From contig CP099514.1 in NCBI GenBank assembly GCA_025809375.1, positions 1,922,001 to 1,986,000 of the forward strand: a stretch of 64,000 nucleotides of DNA. Reading direction: 5' to 3'. Shown one piece after another: positions 29,775-37,140 of this stretch; the first letter of the stretch is position 1; each line of letters starts with the position of its first letter. A program made the position numbers and the translations under genes. The notes below the pieces were generated by a model. The model did no database searches and was not told the origin of the DNA. It saw only the letters and a list, made by a program, of their open reading frames with translations. The DNA comes from Bacillus zhangzhouensis. Lineage in GTDB: Bacteria; Bacillota; Bacilli; Bacillales; Bacillaceae.

Positions 29775-30572
29775 ATGGAGCAGCATGACATTCACACCTT
29801 TCTTCTCCGTTTTTTTCAGGCGAATCAATGCAGCATATTAGAAGAAAGTGAAGGGCATATGACCGTACAGCTGACAATCGAAATGGATAAATTGATTATG
29901 AACCGTCCTTTTTACTGGCACTGGCTTGAAAAAACTGGCGGTGTACCTGAACCGAGGCAATTGACATTCATCACAGATCAAAAAATAGCGGGTGATACGG
30001 TCAGTGGTGAATTTATCCATTTCGGCTCCCCCCGGTTATTTCAAATATTTGAGGCAGTCAAAGAGCAGGGCCGTTTTATCCGGCTTTATGAACGAGTCAG
30101 CCCGCTCACGAACAATCAGATCGCACTTGAGCCATGGCTTGGTCTCAATGTAAAAATTTCTTACCTTGCAGACCGAAAGAAGGATAAGCTTTTATCATTA
30201 GGACTCCATCTCATACGCGGAGAAGTCATTGAACAATTTCAAGATAAGCTGGAAGCGCGTGGTCTGTCGTCTCAAATTCCCGATTATTGCTTTACGATGA
30301 GTACAATGATTAAGCCAGAAAGCGGGATCAAACGGCTCTACAGCCTTATCGAACGTTATGCCCATGAGGAGCCGGACGACTGGGCAGTGCGGGCCGTTCA
30401 AAAATGGAAGGAAGACTCCGAACTTTTAAACCAATTTTATGAAGGGACTTCAGACACATCTGTAGAATATGAAATAGAAAGACAAGCACTCAAAACTTTA
30501 TACGAACCAAAAATCAGTCTTACGATTGAAAATGGCGGACTTTTTTACTTACAGCAAAAAAGAGGAGGTTGA
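29775..30572 (+). CDS. yqhG: YqhG family protein, function unknown
   Basis: 265 residues, soluble, no signal peptide or membrane helix. Conserved-looking blocks are MNRPFYWHWLEKTGGVPEP, IHFGSPRLFQIF and LGLNVKISYL. It follows yqhH by 14 bp with GGAGAG as ribosome-binding site, and the pair is kept next to sinIR in B. subtilis. Co-conservation suggests it is a partner of the YqhH ATPase, but I know of no demonstrated function. Confidence 0.85.
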   Translation: MEQHDIHTFLLRFFQANQCSILEESEGHMTVQLTIEMDKLIMNRPFYWHWLEKTGGVPEPRQLTFITDQKIAGDTVSGEFIHFGSPRLFQIFEAVKEQGRFIRLYERVSPLTNNQIALEPWLGLNVKISYLADRKKDKLLSLGLHLIRGEVIEQFQDKLEARGLSSQIPDYCFTMSTMIKPESGIKRLYSLIERYAHEEPDDWAVRAVQKWKEDSELLNQFYEGTSDTSVEYEIERQALKTLYEPKISLTIENGGLFYLQQKRGG

Positions 30573-30594
30573 CTCATGGCCCCCTCCCCTTTTA
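30556..30594 (+). terminator. Terminator of yqhH-yqhG
   Basis: AAAAGaGGAGG pairs with CCTCCCCTTTT with one mismatch across a 13-nt loop and ends in a T-run. It overlaps the yqhG stop codon. Confidence 0.7.
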
Positions 30595-30715
30595 TGTGAC
30601 ATACAATTTTGGATCAGTCTAAAGCTAAGTTTGTCTGTTTGTATTGGGCGGAAACATGACGCAAGCAAACTATGAGATTTTACCACCTATGTCTTTCCAT
30701 TTCATGCGTTAAGTG

Positions 30716-30747
30716 CCTGAAATACACGATTCAGTATTTTAGGAGGG
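30716..30747 (+). promoter_or_regulatory. Hairpin overlapping the sinI ribosome-binding site
   Basis: CCTGAAATA (30716-30724) can pair with TATTTTAGG (30735-30743) at eight of nine positions. The last bases of the stem are the first bases of the AGGAGGG Shine-Dalgarno sequence, which sits 7 nt before the sinI ATG. Folding would partly hide the ribosome-binding site. Confidence 0.4.
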
Positions 30748-30754
30748 TATTTGT

Positions 30755-30919
30755 ATGGAAAAGAAAACGAAAAAATTAGACAGTGAATGGGTTCAATTAT
30801 TACGCGAAGCTCGCAAGGCAGGACTAACAGTTGAAGAAGTCCGTCATTTCCTCAAATCATATGAAAAGTCCTCTGCGTCTCCCCCTCTGGTAAGAAGTCA
30901 TTCTATCAAACCTTTCTGA
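30755..30919 (+). CDS. sinI: SinR antagonist SinI
   Basis: 54 residues. SinI binds SinR and breaks its DNA-binding tetramer, turning on matrix genes. Sequence features: LDSEWVQLLREARKAGL followed by the helical hook VEEVRHFLKSYEK, the same dimerisation module found at the SinR C-terminus (LDSEWEKLVRDAMTSGV). The tail RSHSIKPF closely matches B. subtilis SinI. Strong AGGAGGG ribosome-binding site. In B. subtilis its promoter needs Spo0A~P; I could not pick out a convincing 0A box here. Confidence 0.96.
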   Translation: MEKKTKKLDSEWVQLLREARKAGLTVEEVRHFLKSYEKSSASPPLVRSHSIKPF

Positions 30920-30922
30920 ATG

Positions 30923-30931
30923 TGCTATAAT
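30923..30931 (+). promoter_or_regulatory. Extended -10 promoter of sinR
   Basis: TGCTATAAT is a perfect extended -10, just past the sinI stop and 22 bp before the sinR TTG. It corresponds in place to the constitutive sinR promoter of B. subtilis. The -35 region is weak. Confidence 0.7.
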
Positions 30932-30952
30932 ATCGAAAGGAAGGTGATGACA

Positions 30953-31288
30953 TTGATTGGCCAGCGTATTAAACAATACCGCAATGAAAAAGGCTACTCA
31001 CTATCAGAACTGGCCGAAAAGGCTGGGGTAGCGAAGTCTTATTTAAGCTCAATAGAAAGAAACTTGCAAACAAACCCCTCCATTCAATTTCTTGAAAAAG
31101 TCTCCTCTGTTCTGGACGTCTCGGTTCATACACTGTTAAACGAAAAAGATGACACCGAATACGATGGTCAATTAGATAGTGAATGGGAAAAACTAGTTCG
31201 AGATGCAATGACATCAGGGGTTTCGAAAAAGCAATTTCGTGAATTTTTAGATTATCAAATCTGGAGAAAAAAGCAAGAAGAGGAGTAA
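30953..31288 (+). CDS. sinR: Master biofilm regulator SinR
   Basis: 111 residues from a TTG start (IGQRIKQYRNEKGYS). N-terminal Cro/CI-type helix-turn-helix with SLSELAEKAGVAKSYLSSIE, and a C-terminal helical dimerisation domain LDSEWEKLVRDAMTSGV. It represses tapA-sipW-tasA and eps matrix operons in the absence of SinI. AGGTGA precedes the TTG by 6 nt; an upstream ATG at 30920 lies in the promoter and is rejected. It is convergent with tasA, and two matching operators lie at 33394 and 33469. Confidence 0.97.
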   Translation: MIGQRIKQYRNEKGYSLSELAEKAGVAKSYLSSIERNLQTNPSIQFLEKVSSVLDVSVHTLLNEKDDTEYDGQLDSEWEKLVRDAMTSGVSKKQFREFLDYQIWRKKQEEE

Positions 31289-31314
31289 AGCGCACGTTTT
31301 AGCGCATACTCCTC
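31265..31314 (-). terminator. Terminator of tapA-sipW-tasA inside the sinR 3' end
   Basis: GAGGAGTA...GCGC pairs with GCGC...TACTCCTC (31280-31314) with a small bulge. On the minus strand it is followed by TTCTTGCTTTTTTC, which lies within the last sinR codons. The stem contains the sinR stop codon. Confidence 0.7.
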
Positions 31315-31355
31315 CAATTGCTATGCAGACCTTGATATCAGCCTAAAGACTGGCT

Positions 31356-32156
31356 TTATTTTTTATCTTCGCTGTGTGCTTTTTCGTTTTCTTTCACGTA
31401 GCCTTTTTCATCCGTATGCTTTTTTGGATTGATCGTTAAACCATTCCACTGAGTCGCTTCGAAGGAAAGATCAATTTGAATCGCATCGCCTTGGTATTTA
31501 TTTTGGATATAGTGACCAGCTTTATCCTTCGTCTGGTCATTGATAAATTCAATGATCATTTCCACTTTATCGTAATCAAACGGATTCTTTGGAATGCCGT
31601 CATACTCTGGAGCCGCTGTTCCATCAACAGTTGCTACATTCATTTTCCCACTTTCATGTAAAAACTTCTCATCGACGGCATGACGAAGCTTTTCAAATGC
31701 GGTCTGATCCTGTTTTGACGTTAATCGATACAAGTCAAGCAGGTTTGCATGGTCTAAAATAATGTTTTTCGGATAACCATTTCCACCTTCGGCTCCAACC
31801 GTAAGAACACTCACCTGAAACTGACTGAGAAATTCTTCAGCTGTATTTTTACCGCCATTCTTCGCGGAAGACCCATCTGTAAACTGGCTATAATCAAGAC
31901 TCATCAGCACTTGGTTGATCGCTAATGATCCCTTATTTTCAAAATGAAATTCTTTCTTGATTCGATCACCAGGTTTTAAGTTCGCGAGGTTGATGGCGCC
32001 GGAGTTCTCTTTCGCAGATAAATCTAGCTCTCCTGTCGAGTAGACCGCATTTGCCTTTTCAATATCATTAAACGCTGCCCATGTTCCCCCGCCGATTAAT
32101 GCAAGACCTAAAGCCCCTGATAATGCACCTAAACGAATTGATTTCTTCATTGCCAT
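31356..32156 (-). CDS. tasA: Biofilm matrix amyloid/fibre protein TasA
   Basis: 266 residues. N-terminal signal peptide with LGALSGALGLALIGGGTWA, cut by SipW just before AFNDIEKA, then the camelysin/TasA jelly-roll domain (LKPGDRIKKEFHFENKGSLAI). TasA is the main protein fibre of the biofilm matrix. The C-terminus is rich in Lys, His and Glu. Last gene of tapA-sipW-tasA. ATG with AGGGGG upstream. Confidence 0.97.
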   Translation of the reverse strand: MAMKKSIRLGALSGALGLALIGGGTWAAFNDIEKANAVYSTGELDLSAKENSGAINLANLKPGDRIKKEFHFENKGSLAINQVLMSLDYSQFTDGSSAKNGGKNTAEEFLSQFQVSVLTVGAEGGNGYPKNIILDHANLLDLYRLTSKQDQTAFEKLRHAVDEKFLHESGKMNVATVDGTAAPEYDGIPKNPFDYDKVEMIIEFINDQTKDKAGHYIQNKYQGDAIQIDLSFEATQWNGLTINPKKHTDEKGYVKENEKAHSEDKK

Positions 32157-32216
32157 GAATAATAAACCCCCTAATAAATTGTTTTATTGAAACCTGATTA
32201 GGTTACAAACAAAAAT

Positions 32217-32789
32217 TTAAGCTTGTTCCTCTGACATATGTAAATCAGCCGTGTGTCTACGATGTTTCGCTGCGCCCACAAAATGAATGGTTGAATAAAC
32301 GAGCAGCATGACACCTGGTATAATGAGGAGTAAAGCAGTTCCAGCTGATGTCCCTGCATACGAAAGCAGCTTTCCTGCATAAGGAATGTTCACTCCCATA
32401 TACTGCGCAGTCACCTGATTCGCTTTTACCAGCGTGCCGTCCCGATACATATTATTGTCACCCTTCGTCTCAAACGCTTTATTTGCTCCGTTTCCTTTTA
32501 CTCCAACAATTCGGTGGGTCACAAAGGGCTGATTCTCCTTCGTTTGAAACGTAATAATATCTCCTTTTTTAAGTGTCTCAGGTGAAGAGACCTGTTTTAC
32601 GACAATCAGTGACCCAGCTGAAAATTCTGGTTCCATCGAGCCTGATAATACTTGCTTCAATTGATAACCGAAAATCTGAGGTTCTCCTCCTGTTGTTCTT
32701 GATGACAGCACGACAATAATACAGGCTATCATCACCGTGAATACCATCACATAAAGAATACTCCCAGACATCTTCATCCATTTTTTCAT
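32217..32789 (-). CDS. sipW: ER-type signal peptidase SipW
   Basis: 190 residues, membrane protein with N- and C-terminal helices (about 9-29 and 145-170). The catalytic serine lies in VLSGSMEPEFSAG, and a histidine (VTHRIVGV) replaces the lysine of ordinary bacterial signal peptidases, the mark of the SipW/ER type. It processes TapA and TasA, whose genes flank it. Confidence 0.97.
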   Translation of the reverse strand: MKKWMKMSGSILYVMVFTVMIACIIVVLSSRTTGGEPQIFGYQLKQVLSGSMEPEFSAGSLIVVKQVSSPETLKKGDIITFQTKENQPFVTHRIVGVKGNGANKAFETKGDNNMYRDGTLVKANQVTAQYMGVNIPYAGKLLSYAGTSAGTALLLIIPGVMLLVYSTIHFVGAAKHRRHTADLHMSEEQA

Positions 32790-32840
32790 GACCCCTTCTC
32801 CCCTTCGCCTATCATTTTTTCACTTTCAAAGAAGATCCAT

Positions 32841-33368
32841 TTAGGACGTCTTTTCTTGACACTTTGAGAGCACCATCTGTTTAGACCAAAAGTACGCCTT
32901 ATCAGATGCGCCAAACCCTTTAGGATAATAGATTTTAAATGCATAGGTTCCATTTGTTTTTGCTTTATTTGTCGTGACAGTCGCTATTTCTTGCGACAAT
33001 AGGGACTTTATGGAGCCCTTTTCAAGAATATGGCCATCTTGTAATGGCTTCTGATCATTCCCCATTTTATGTAATTCCCACTTCCATTCAGAGTACGCAA
33101 TAGGCTGTCCACTATTTTTTAGTGTCATACTCAGCCTTTGAGGTGCACAGACTGTTCCTTCGATCATTGTTTGATCGATAAGTTCCAATTGACTTTGATC
33201 CCATTTTTTTGGCTGACAATGCTGATCTGTCTGTTCAAAATTTTTACATGTTTTCATGACAAATTTTTTGTACTCGACATCGTTAAAAGAGGCATTCGTT
33301 GGTGTCATGAGCAAAGATGTCAAAATCAAACAAATGGCACAAAAGAGTACAAAGAGCGACTGTTTCAT
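32841..33368 (-). CDS. tapA: TasA assembly/anchoring protein TapA, short form
   Basis: 175 residues. A signal peptide (about 1-26, LFVLFCAICLILTSLL) is followed by ASFNDVE and a folded domain with paired cysteines (TCKNFEQTDQHC, GTVCAPQ, LSKCQE) and the conserved WKWELHKM. B. subtilis TapA is about 253 residues and has a long charged Lys/Glu/Thr tail after the last cysteine; here the protein stops four residues after it. No frameshift remnant was seen downstream. First gene of the operon, with AAGGAGTTG before the ATG. Confidence 0.93.
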   Translation of the reverse strand: MKQSLFVLFCAICLILTSLLMTPTNASFNDVEYKKFVMKTCKNFEQTDQHCQPKKWDQSQLELIDQTMIEGTVCAPQRLSMTLKNSGQPIAYSEWKWELHKMGNDQKPLQDGHILEKGSIKSLLSQEIATVTTNKAKTNGTYAFKIYYPKGFGASDKAYFWSKQMVLSKCQEKTS

Positions 33369-33393
33369 TGTCCCTTCAACTCCTTGAACAGTT

Positions 33394-33409
33394 GTTCTTT
33401 AAAAAGAAC
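33394..33409. promoter_or_regulatory. SinR operator 1 upstream of tapA
   Basis: GTTCTTTAAAAAGAAC, a perfect 7-bp inverted repeat with 2-bp spacer, matches the SinR half-site GTTCTYT. It lies 26 bp before the tapA start codon, inside the leader. Confidence 0.88.
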
Positions 33410-33468
33410 GATTATGTACAGTATAAGGAAATACCTATAAAAACCAAAACGTCAAATTAGTCCATTTT

Positions 33469-33484
33469 GTTCTTAAATAAGAAC
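33469..33484. promoter_or_regulatory. SinR operator 2 upstream of tapA
   Basis: GTTCTTAAATAAGAAC, again a perfect inverted repeat with 2-bp spacer, 75 bp upstream of operator 1 (about seven helical turns). Same-face spacing suits SinR tetramer looping. Confidence 0.85.
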
Positions 33485-33618
33485 CATTTCGAGAAAATTC
33501 TTCCATTTTCTCATTCTTTCGCCATATTTAATATTTTTTTGCATGACATTTGTACTTCTTAAAACTTACATAAAAATGTAGGATTTGGTCAGGATATTAA
33601 AAGGTGAGGTGATGTGAA

Positions 33619-33945
33619 GTGAAATATGGAAAAATCATAATCATGCTCAGTTTACTGCTGAGTCCTATGATTCTAGACGTCAAACCTGTGGATGCGAGAG
33701 GTTTAACAGCCGTCGCTGACCAATGGGAAACGCGAGCAGTCAAAGAAGCCAAAAAAAGATATCCGCTAACGCAAGTCTTATTTAAACAAAAAGTATGGGA
33801 CCGCCACCGCGATAAGGAATCTGTTAAACAGTATCATATTACGTTAAAAGACCATACAAAGGAATTTGGAGTGTTTGTCACCATTTCCTATAACCCTTAT
33901 TCAAACAAGGTGAATAAAGTGATTGTTGTAGAGGAATACAGCTAA
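33619..33945 (+). CDS. yqzG: Small secreted DUF3889-type protein YqzG
   Basis: 108 residues with a signal peptide (about 1-26, IIIMLSLLLSPMILDVKPVDA) and a small basic domain containing AVKEAKKRYPLTQVLFKQKVWD. GTG start at 33619 after AGGTGAGGTGA. Probably exported. No known function; the orthologue has the same place next to tapA in B. subtilis. Confidence 0.85.
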   Translation: MKYGKIIIMLSLLLSPMILDVKPVDARGLTAVADQWETRAVKEAKKRYPLTQVLFKQKVWDRHRDKESVKQYHITLKDHTKEFGVFVTISYNPYSNKVNKVIVVEEYS

Positions 33946-33951
33946 AGTGGC

Positions 33952-33978
33952 AAAAAAACCGCCTGCTGGCGGCTTTTT
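33952..33978. terminator. Bidirectional terminator between yqzG and yqzE
   Basis: CCGCC-TGCT-GGCGG stem with an A7 run on one side and T5 on the other, serving the convergent pair. Confidence 0.92.
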
Positions 33979-34171
33979 ACTTTCGTTGATGTCGCTGACG
34001 TTTTTTAAGCATCATGGAGAAGCCAAACGGCAGTACACCAAATAAACGCTGTGAAAACGGCGGTTTCGTTTCCATTTTTTCTTGTTTGTGTTCCTTCCGT
34101 TGGTCTCGTGGTGTATTCATATATTTAATGATTTCCTGCGTCATATATTTTACATAGTCATTTGTTTTCAA
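33977..34171 (-). CDS. yqzE: Small basic protein YqzE
   Basis: 64 residues from a TTG start (KTNDYVKYMTQEIIKYM), 6 nt after AGGTGA. Strongly basic C-terminus (KKRQRHQRK). It sits after comGG in the same direction and probably ends the ComK-controlled comG transcript. Function unknown. Confidence 0.8.
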   Translation of the reverse strand: MKTNDYVKYMTQEIIKYMNTPRDQRKEHKQEKMETKPPFSQRLFGVLPFGFSMMLKKRQRHQRK

Positions 34172-34230
34172 GCACAATCACCTCTTCTTCCTTCAAGTGT
34201 TACCAGAAAGAGGATGATTTTATACACTGG

Positions 34231-34614
34231 CTAATCAGGGTTTGCCCACCTCATGATTTCACCGGTCTTCAAATCCAGCATCAGCTCCCGCTCATCGGAT
34301 AAACCATCCTTTGTTTTCACCCTCACCAAAACGAGGACACGTTTTTTCTTTTGATCACATTTCATCTGCTCCAGTGTCACACGGCCTTCTTCAGTAACAA
34401 TATGGATCTTCTGCTTATCACAAATGCGTTTTACCATGCTGGCAGCTTCACTCACACCCACCCTAAAAAGCTGCTGTTTTTTATAAAAAGAAATCGTCAG
34501 TTCTGCACTCCTCAGCTCTTTTTGGAACCCTATCGTTATCGCCCCTAGAATCAAGAGAAAATATAGAATTGCCGCAAGTACATGTGGATAGATAAACCCT
34601 TCCTCTCTTTTCAC
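34231..34614 (-). CDS. comGG: Competence minor pseudopilin ComGG
   Basis: 127 residues with an N-terminal hydrophobic segment (about 9-30) lacking a clear prepilin peptidase site, as in other ComGG proteins, and a soluble tail ending RELMLDLKTGEIMRW. Part of the competence pseudopilus. Overlaps comGF by 4 bp. Confidence 0.88.
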   Translation of the reverse strand: MKREEGFIYPHVLAAILYFLLILGAITIGFQKELRSAELTISFYKKQQLFRVGVSEAASMVKRICDKQKIHIVTEEGRVTLEQMKCDQKKKRVLVLVRVKTKDGLSDERELMLDLKTGEIMRWANPD

Positions 34615-35063
34615 GATTTAGGAACCCTCCCTTTATACATAAAAAAGACGGCTTCATACACCTTACCAGATCCATCTGTGACTTTAAGAATGGCTCTATG
34701 CTGACTCGTTCTCACGTGAAATTGTTTCACCTTATGCAATAAAGGAAGATGTCCAGCTTGATCCGTTCGTTTTCGAAGCATCTCTTGGTATGGCTCAATC
34801 GTTACCACTCGCCTCTGATCGGAAACATACTCTAACGCTTTTCCTCCTTTTACCGATTTAACAGCAGCTGCACGGCTTAATTCCTCATCTAATTGCAGAA
34901 CAGTCTGTTTCCACTCCATTTGGGAAAATTGGCGGATGTCTTCAAATGGACGAGCTTTCTCAGCTGCTGAAAAGATCAGCGCACAGCCAAAAGAAAGAAA
35001 TAGAACGAGCTGCAATCGCCACAAAGCTTGTAGAAGTGTAAAAGCTTGGTCATCGCTCCACAT
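34611..35063 (-). CDS. comGF: Competence protein ComGF
   Basis: 150 residues from ATG at 35061-35063 (WSDDQAFTLLQALWRLQL). The N-terminal pilin-like hydrophobic helix AFTLLQALWRLQLVLFLSF is followed by a soluble domain containing MEWKQTVLQLDEELSRA. The frame is open up to 35186, but the extra 41 residues lie inside comGE and are not pilin-like. The start overlaps comGE by 14 bp with no strong ribosome-binding site, so translation is probably coupled. Confidence 0.85.
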   Translation of the reverse strand: MWSDDQAFTLLQALWRLQLVLFLSFGCALIFSAAEKARPFEDIRQFSQMEWKQTVLQLDEELSRAAAVKSVKGGKALEYVSDQRRVVTIEPYQEMLRKRTDQAGHLPLLHKVKQFHVRTSQHRAILKVTDGSGKVYEAVFFMYKGRVPKS

Positions 35064-35367
35064 ACCGAAAACATATGGTCTGCTTTTTTTGTACTTTGTA
35101 TGAAACACATCCCTTCTGTTTACGCCAATTGAGAACATATGTGATCTCGCCCCTTTTCTTTTTGATGGAAGATGATGTTGTCCCATTTATGAACGCTTCA
35201 TTCATCTGTTCATGCAAAACCTGATAAGCCTCAAGCTTGGCTCTTACTTCCTTTTTCCCCATCATGAGTTTTTCATAGGCAGGCATAAGCACAAGGGCAG
35301 CAAATAAAAAGAGTTGACAGGCAAACAGCGTCTCAAACGTACTAAATCCTCTATTGTTTTTGAACAT
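35050..35367 (-). CDS. comGE: Competence minor pseudopilin ComGE
   Basis: 105 residues. Prepilin-like N-terminus NNRGFSTFETLFACQLFLFAALVLMP with glycine at the ComC cleavage position and Glu at +5. Soluble remainder basic. Overlaps comGD by 17 bp and comGF by 14 bp. Confidence 0.88.
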   Translation of the reverse strand: MFKNNRGFSTFETLFACQLFLFAALVLMPAYEKLMMGKKEVRAKLEAYQVLHEQMNEAFINGTTSSSIKKKRGEITYVLNWRKQKGCVSYKVQKKQTICFRYVER

Positions 35368-35797
35368 GGATGCGCCCGCTTCCTAAATAAATCGTGAGTT
35401 TATACGATTGACTGCCAAATTCGACAATGAGAGATCCGCCTCTGCTTGGATGGCCGTTTGCATTAAAATAGATACCTTGCGAGAATGTAGAAGTTTTGAT
35501 GCTGCCCTTTTTATGCTGATAAGAAGCAATGATCTCGCCACTTTTTTGATCTATTACCTGATAGGATATATGCGGCGGATGGAGCTCAACATGCACACGT
35601 GTTTTTTTGATAAATGCAGTATTTGATGCCAATTGGAGATCTTGTTTCATGATGTTTACTTGTCCTTTAGCTTGAGCGCTTTCTATTATATTTGGGATTT
35701 TCCCTCCTATAATCGACAATAAAATCGATAAAACAAGTAAGATCATCAGCTGTTCAATCAGGGTAAAACCCTTCTCGTGTAAAAGTAATTTATTCAT
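35351..35797 (-). CDS. comGD: Competence minor pseudopilin ComGD
   Basis: 148 residues with a type IV prepilin signal EKGFTLIEQLMILLVLSIL and a C-terminal domain of the GspH type (FSQGIYFNANGHPSRGGSLIVE). Overlaps comGC by 8 bp. Confidence 0.9.
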   Translation of the reverse strand: MNKLLLHEKGFTLIEQLMILLVLSILLSIIGGKIPNIIESAQAKGQVNIMKQDLQLASNTAFIKKTRVHVELHPPHISYQVIDQKSGEIIASYQHKKGSIKTSTFSQGIYFNANGHPSRGGSLIVEFGSQSYKLTIYLGSGRIHVQKQ

Positions 35798-36083
35798 GCT
35801 TCACGTGGCCGTTTTGAATAACAATCGCTTTTCCATTAGGACAAGTTAATCCCTTTTTGACATAACCTTCTTTTTCTAATTCAGCTAAAGATGGCGTCTT
35901 CCCATCATGCTCTAATTCATATGCCATCACTTGTGTGCTGACCATTGATTTGAGTCCCTCACAGCCCTTTGCTTGAATAGCTTGGTGATGACGAGTGATA
36001 TTCGGTATGGTAATGAGTAAAAGAATAGATATCACGAGCATGACAATTAACATTTCTAACAGGGTAAATCCTTTATCATTCAT
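35790..36083 (-). CDS. comGC: Major competence pseudopilin ComGC
   Basis: 97 residues. Prepilin signal NDKGFTLLEMLIVMLVISIL; ComC cuts between Gly and Phe. Two cysteines (KGCEG, LTCPNG) probably form the intramolecular disulfide known in this protein. Structural subunit of the DNA-uptake pilus. Confidence 0.95.
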   Translation of the reverse strand: MNDKGFTLLEMLIVMLVISILLLITIPNITRHHQAIQAKGCEGLKSMVSTQVMAYELEHDGKTPSLAELEKEGYVKKGLTCPNGKAIVIQNGHVKHE

Positions 36084-36099
36084 GACTCTGTCCTCCTTC

Positions 36100-37140
36100 T
36101 TATACTTGCTCCATTAGTTGATACATTGGTAAAAGAATAGATAAATACACGATGAGTATAAGAAGTGCTGTCACCCCATAAATAACTGGCTGCAGCCAAG
36201 AAATCCATTTTTCAATTTTCAGCTCTGCATTCTCTAATAGAAATTGGCTGTACGTGTACATTTCTCTTGCAAGCATTCCGCTGGCTTCACCATGCTTGAT
36301 GATGGCTGCAAAATGTTTTTCGAAAAAAGGAGACACGCTTACTTGATGCGCCATGCTTTCTCCTTTTCTTAACTCGTCCATCATTTGTTCACCTATTTCT
36401 TGAAGAAAAGGCAGGTAGCTTTGCTGTTTAAAAGCTTGCAAACCTTCGTACATCGATAATCCAGCCTGAAGCAGTCCGCTGAGCTGAAGAGAAAACAGGT
36501 ACGTATGCATCAGCTGCATCCCTTTATATAAAAAAGGCAGCTTACTCATCACCCTCAGTTTTTCAAGGGTCGGCTTTTTCCTAAAAATTGCAGCATAATA
36601 TCCGATAAGACAGATACACATACAGATGGTGATGAGCAGAAAAGTATGAAGAGATTGAAAAAGTCCAAACATCCCTTGAATCAGCCAGGACATGCGGGTA
36701 TCCATCGATGAGTACAAAACAGAAAATTGAGGAATGATCAATTGCTGAACAAGTATCAGCACGACCAAAACCGTGAAGATGAGGAAAAGCGGATAACGTA
36801 ACATGCGTTTAAACGTGTCTAGCTGCTTGACTTTTTTCTCTAAAAAATGGGCACTTTGTTCTAAAGCACGGGCTAGACTGCCATGTTTCTCAGAAAAACA
36901 TAGTATAGCGATGACTTCCCGCTGAAAATGGAGTCTCTCCAGCACCACATAAAAAGGCTCGCCTTCGTGAAGCCATTGAATACCTAACTTTAATTGCTGC
37001 CGCTGTTGTTTTGATAACTGGATATTTACCATCACCAATGCCTCAATCAATGTATATCCAGCCTGAATTAATTGAGCCAGTTTTGATAGGCATTCAGCTT
37101 GGTCCTTTTTAGGCCATACTTTATAGGCTCGCTTCTTCAT
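36100..37140 (-). CDS. comGB: Competence type II secretion-like membrane protein ComGB
   Basis: 346 residues, GspF family with duplicated cytoplasmic helical domains and three membrane helices (about 115-137, 160-185 and 318-342). SEKHGSLARALEQSAHFLEKK and KHGEASGMLAREM are the GspF repeat signatures. Platform for pseudopilus assembly. Overlaps comGA by 20 bp. Confidence 0.94.
   Translation of the reverse strand: MKKRAYKVWPKKDQAECLSKLAQLIQAGYTLIEALVMVNIQLSKQQRQQLKLGIQWLHEGEPFYVVLERLHFQREVIAILCFSEKHGSLARALEQSAHFLEKKVKQLDTFKRMLRYPLFLIFTVLVVLILVQQLIIPQFSVLYSSMDTRMSWLIQGMFGLFQSLHTFLLITICMCICLIGYYAAIFRKKPTLEKLRVMSKLPFLYKGMQLMHTYLFSLQLSGLLQAGLSMYEGLQAFKQQSYLPFLQEIGEQMMDELRKGESMAHQVSVSPFFEKHFAAIIKHGEASGMLAREMYTYSQFLLENAELKIEKWISWLQPVIYGVTALLILIVYLSILLPMYQLMEQV

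Noticed and set aside
30600-30740. Spo0A box before sinI
   Set aside because: Expected from B. subtilis, but no sequence close enough to TGTCGAA was found, so it is not reported as a feature.
30920-30952. Longer SinR start at ATG 30920
   Set aside because: Falls on the sinR -10 element; TTG at 30953 with AGGTGA gives the known 111-residue protein.
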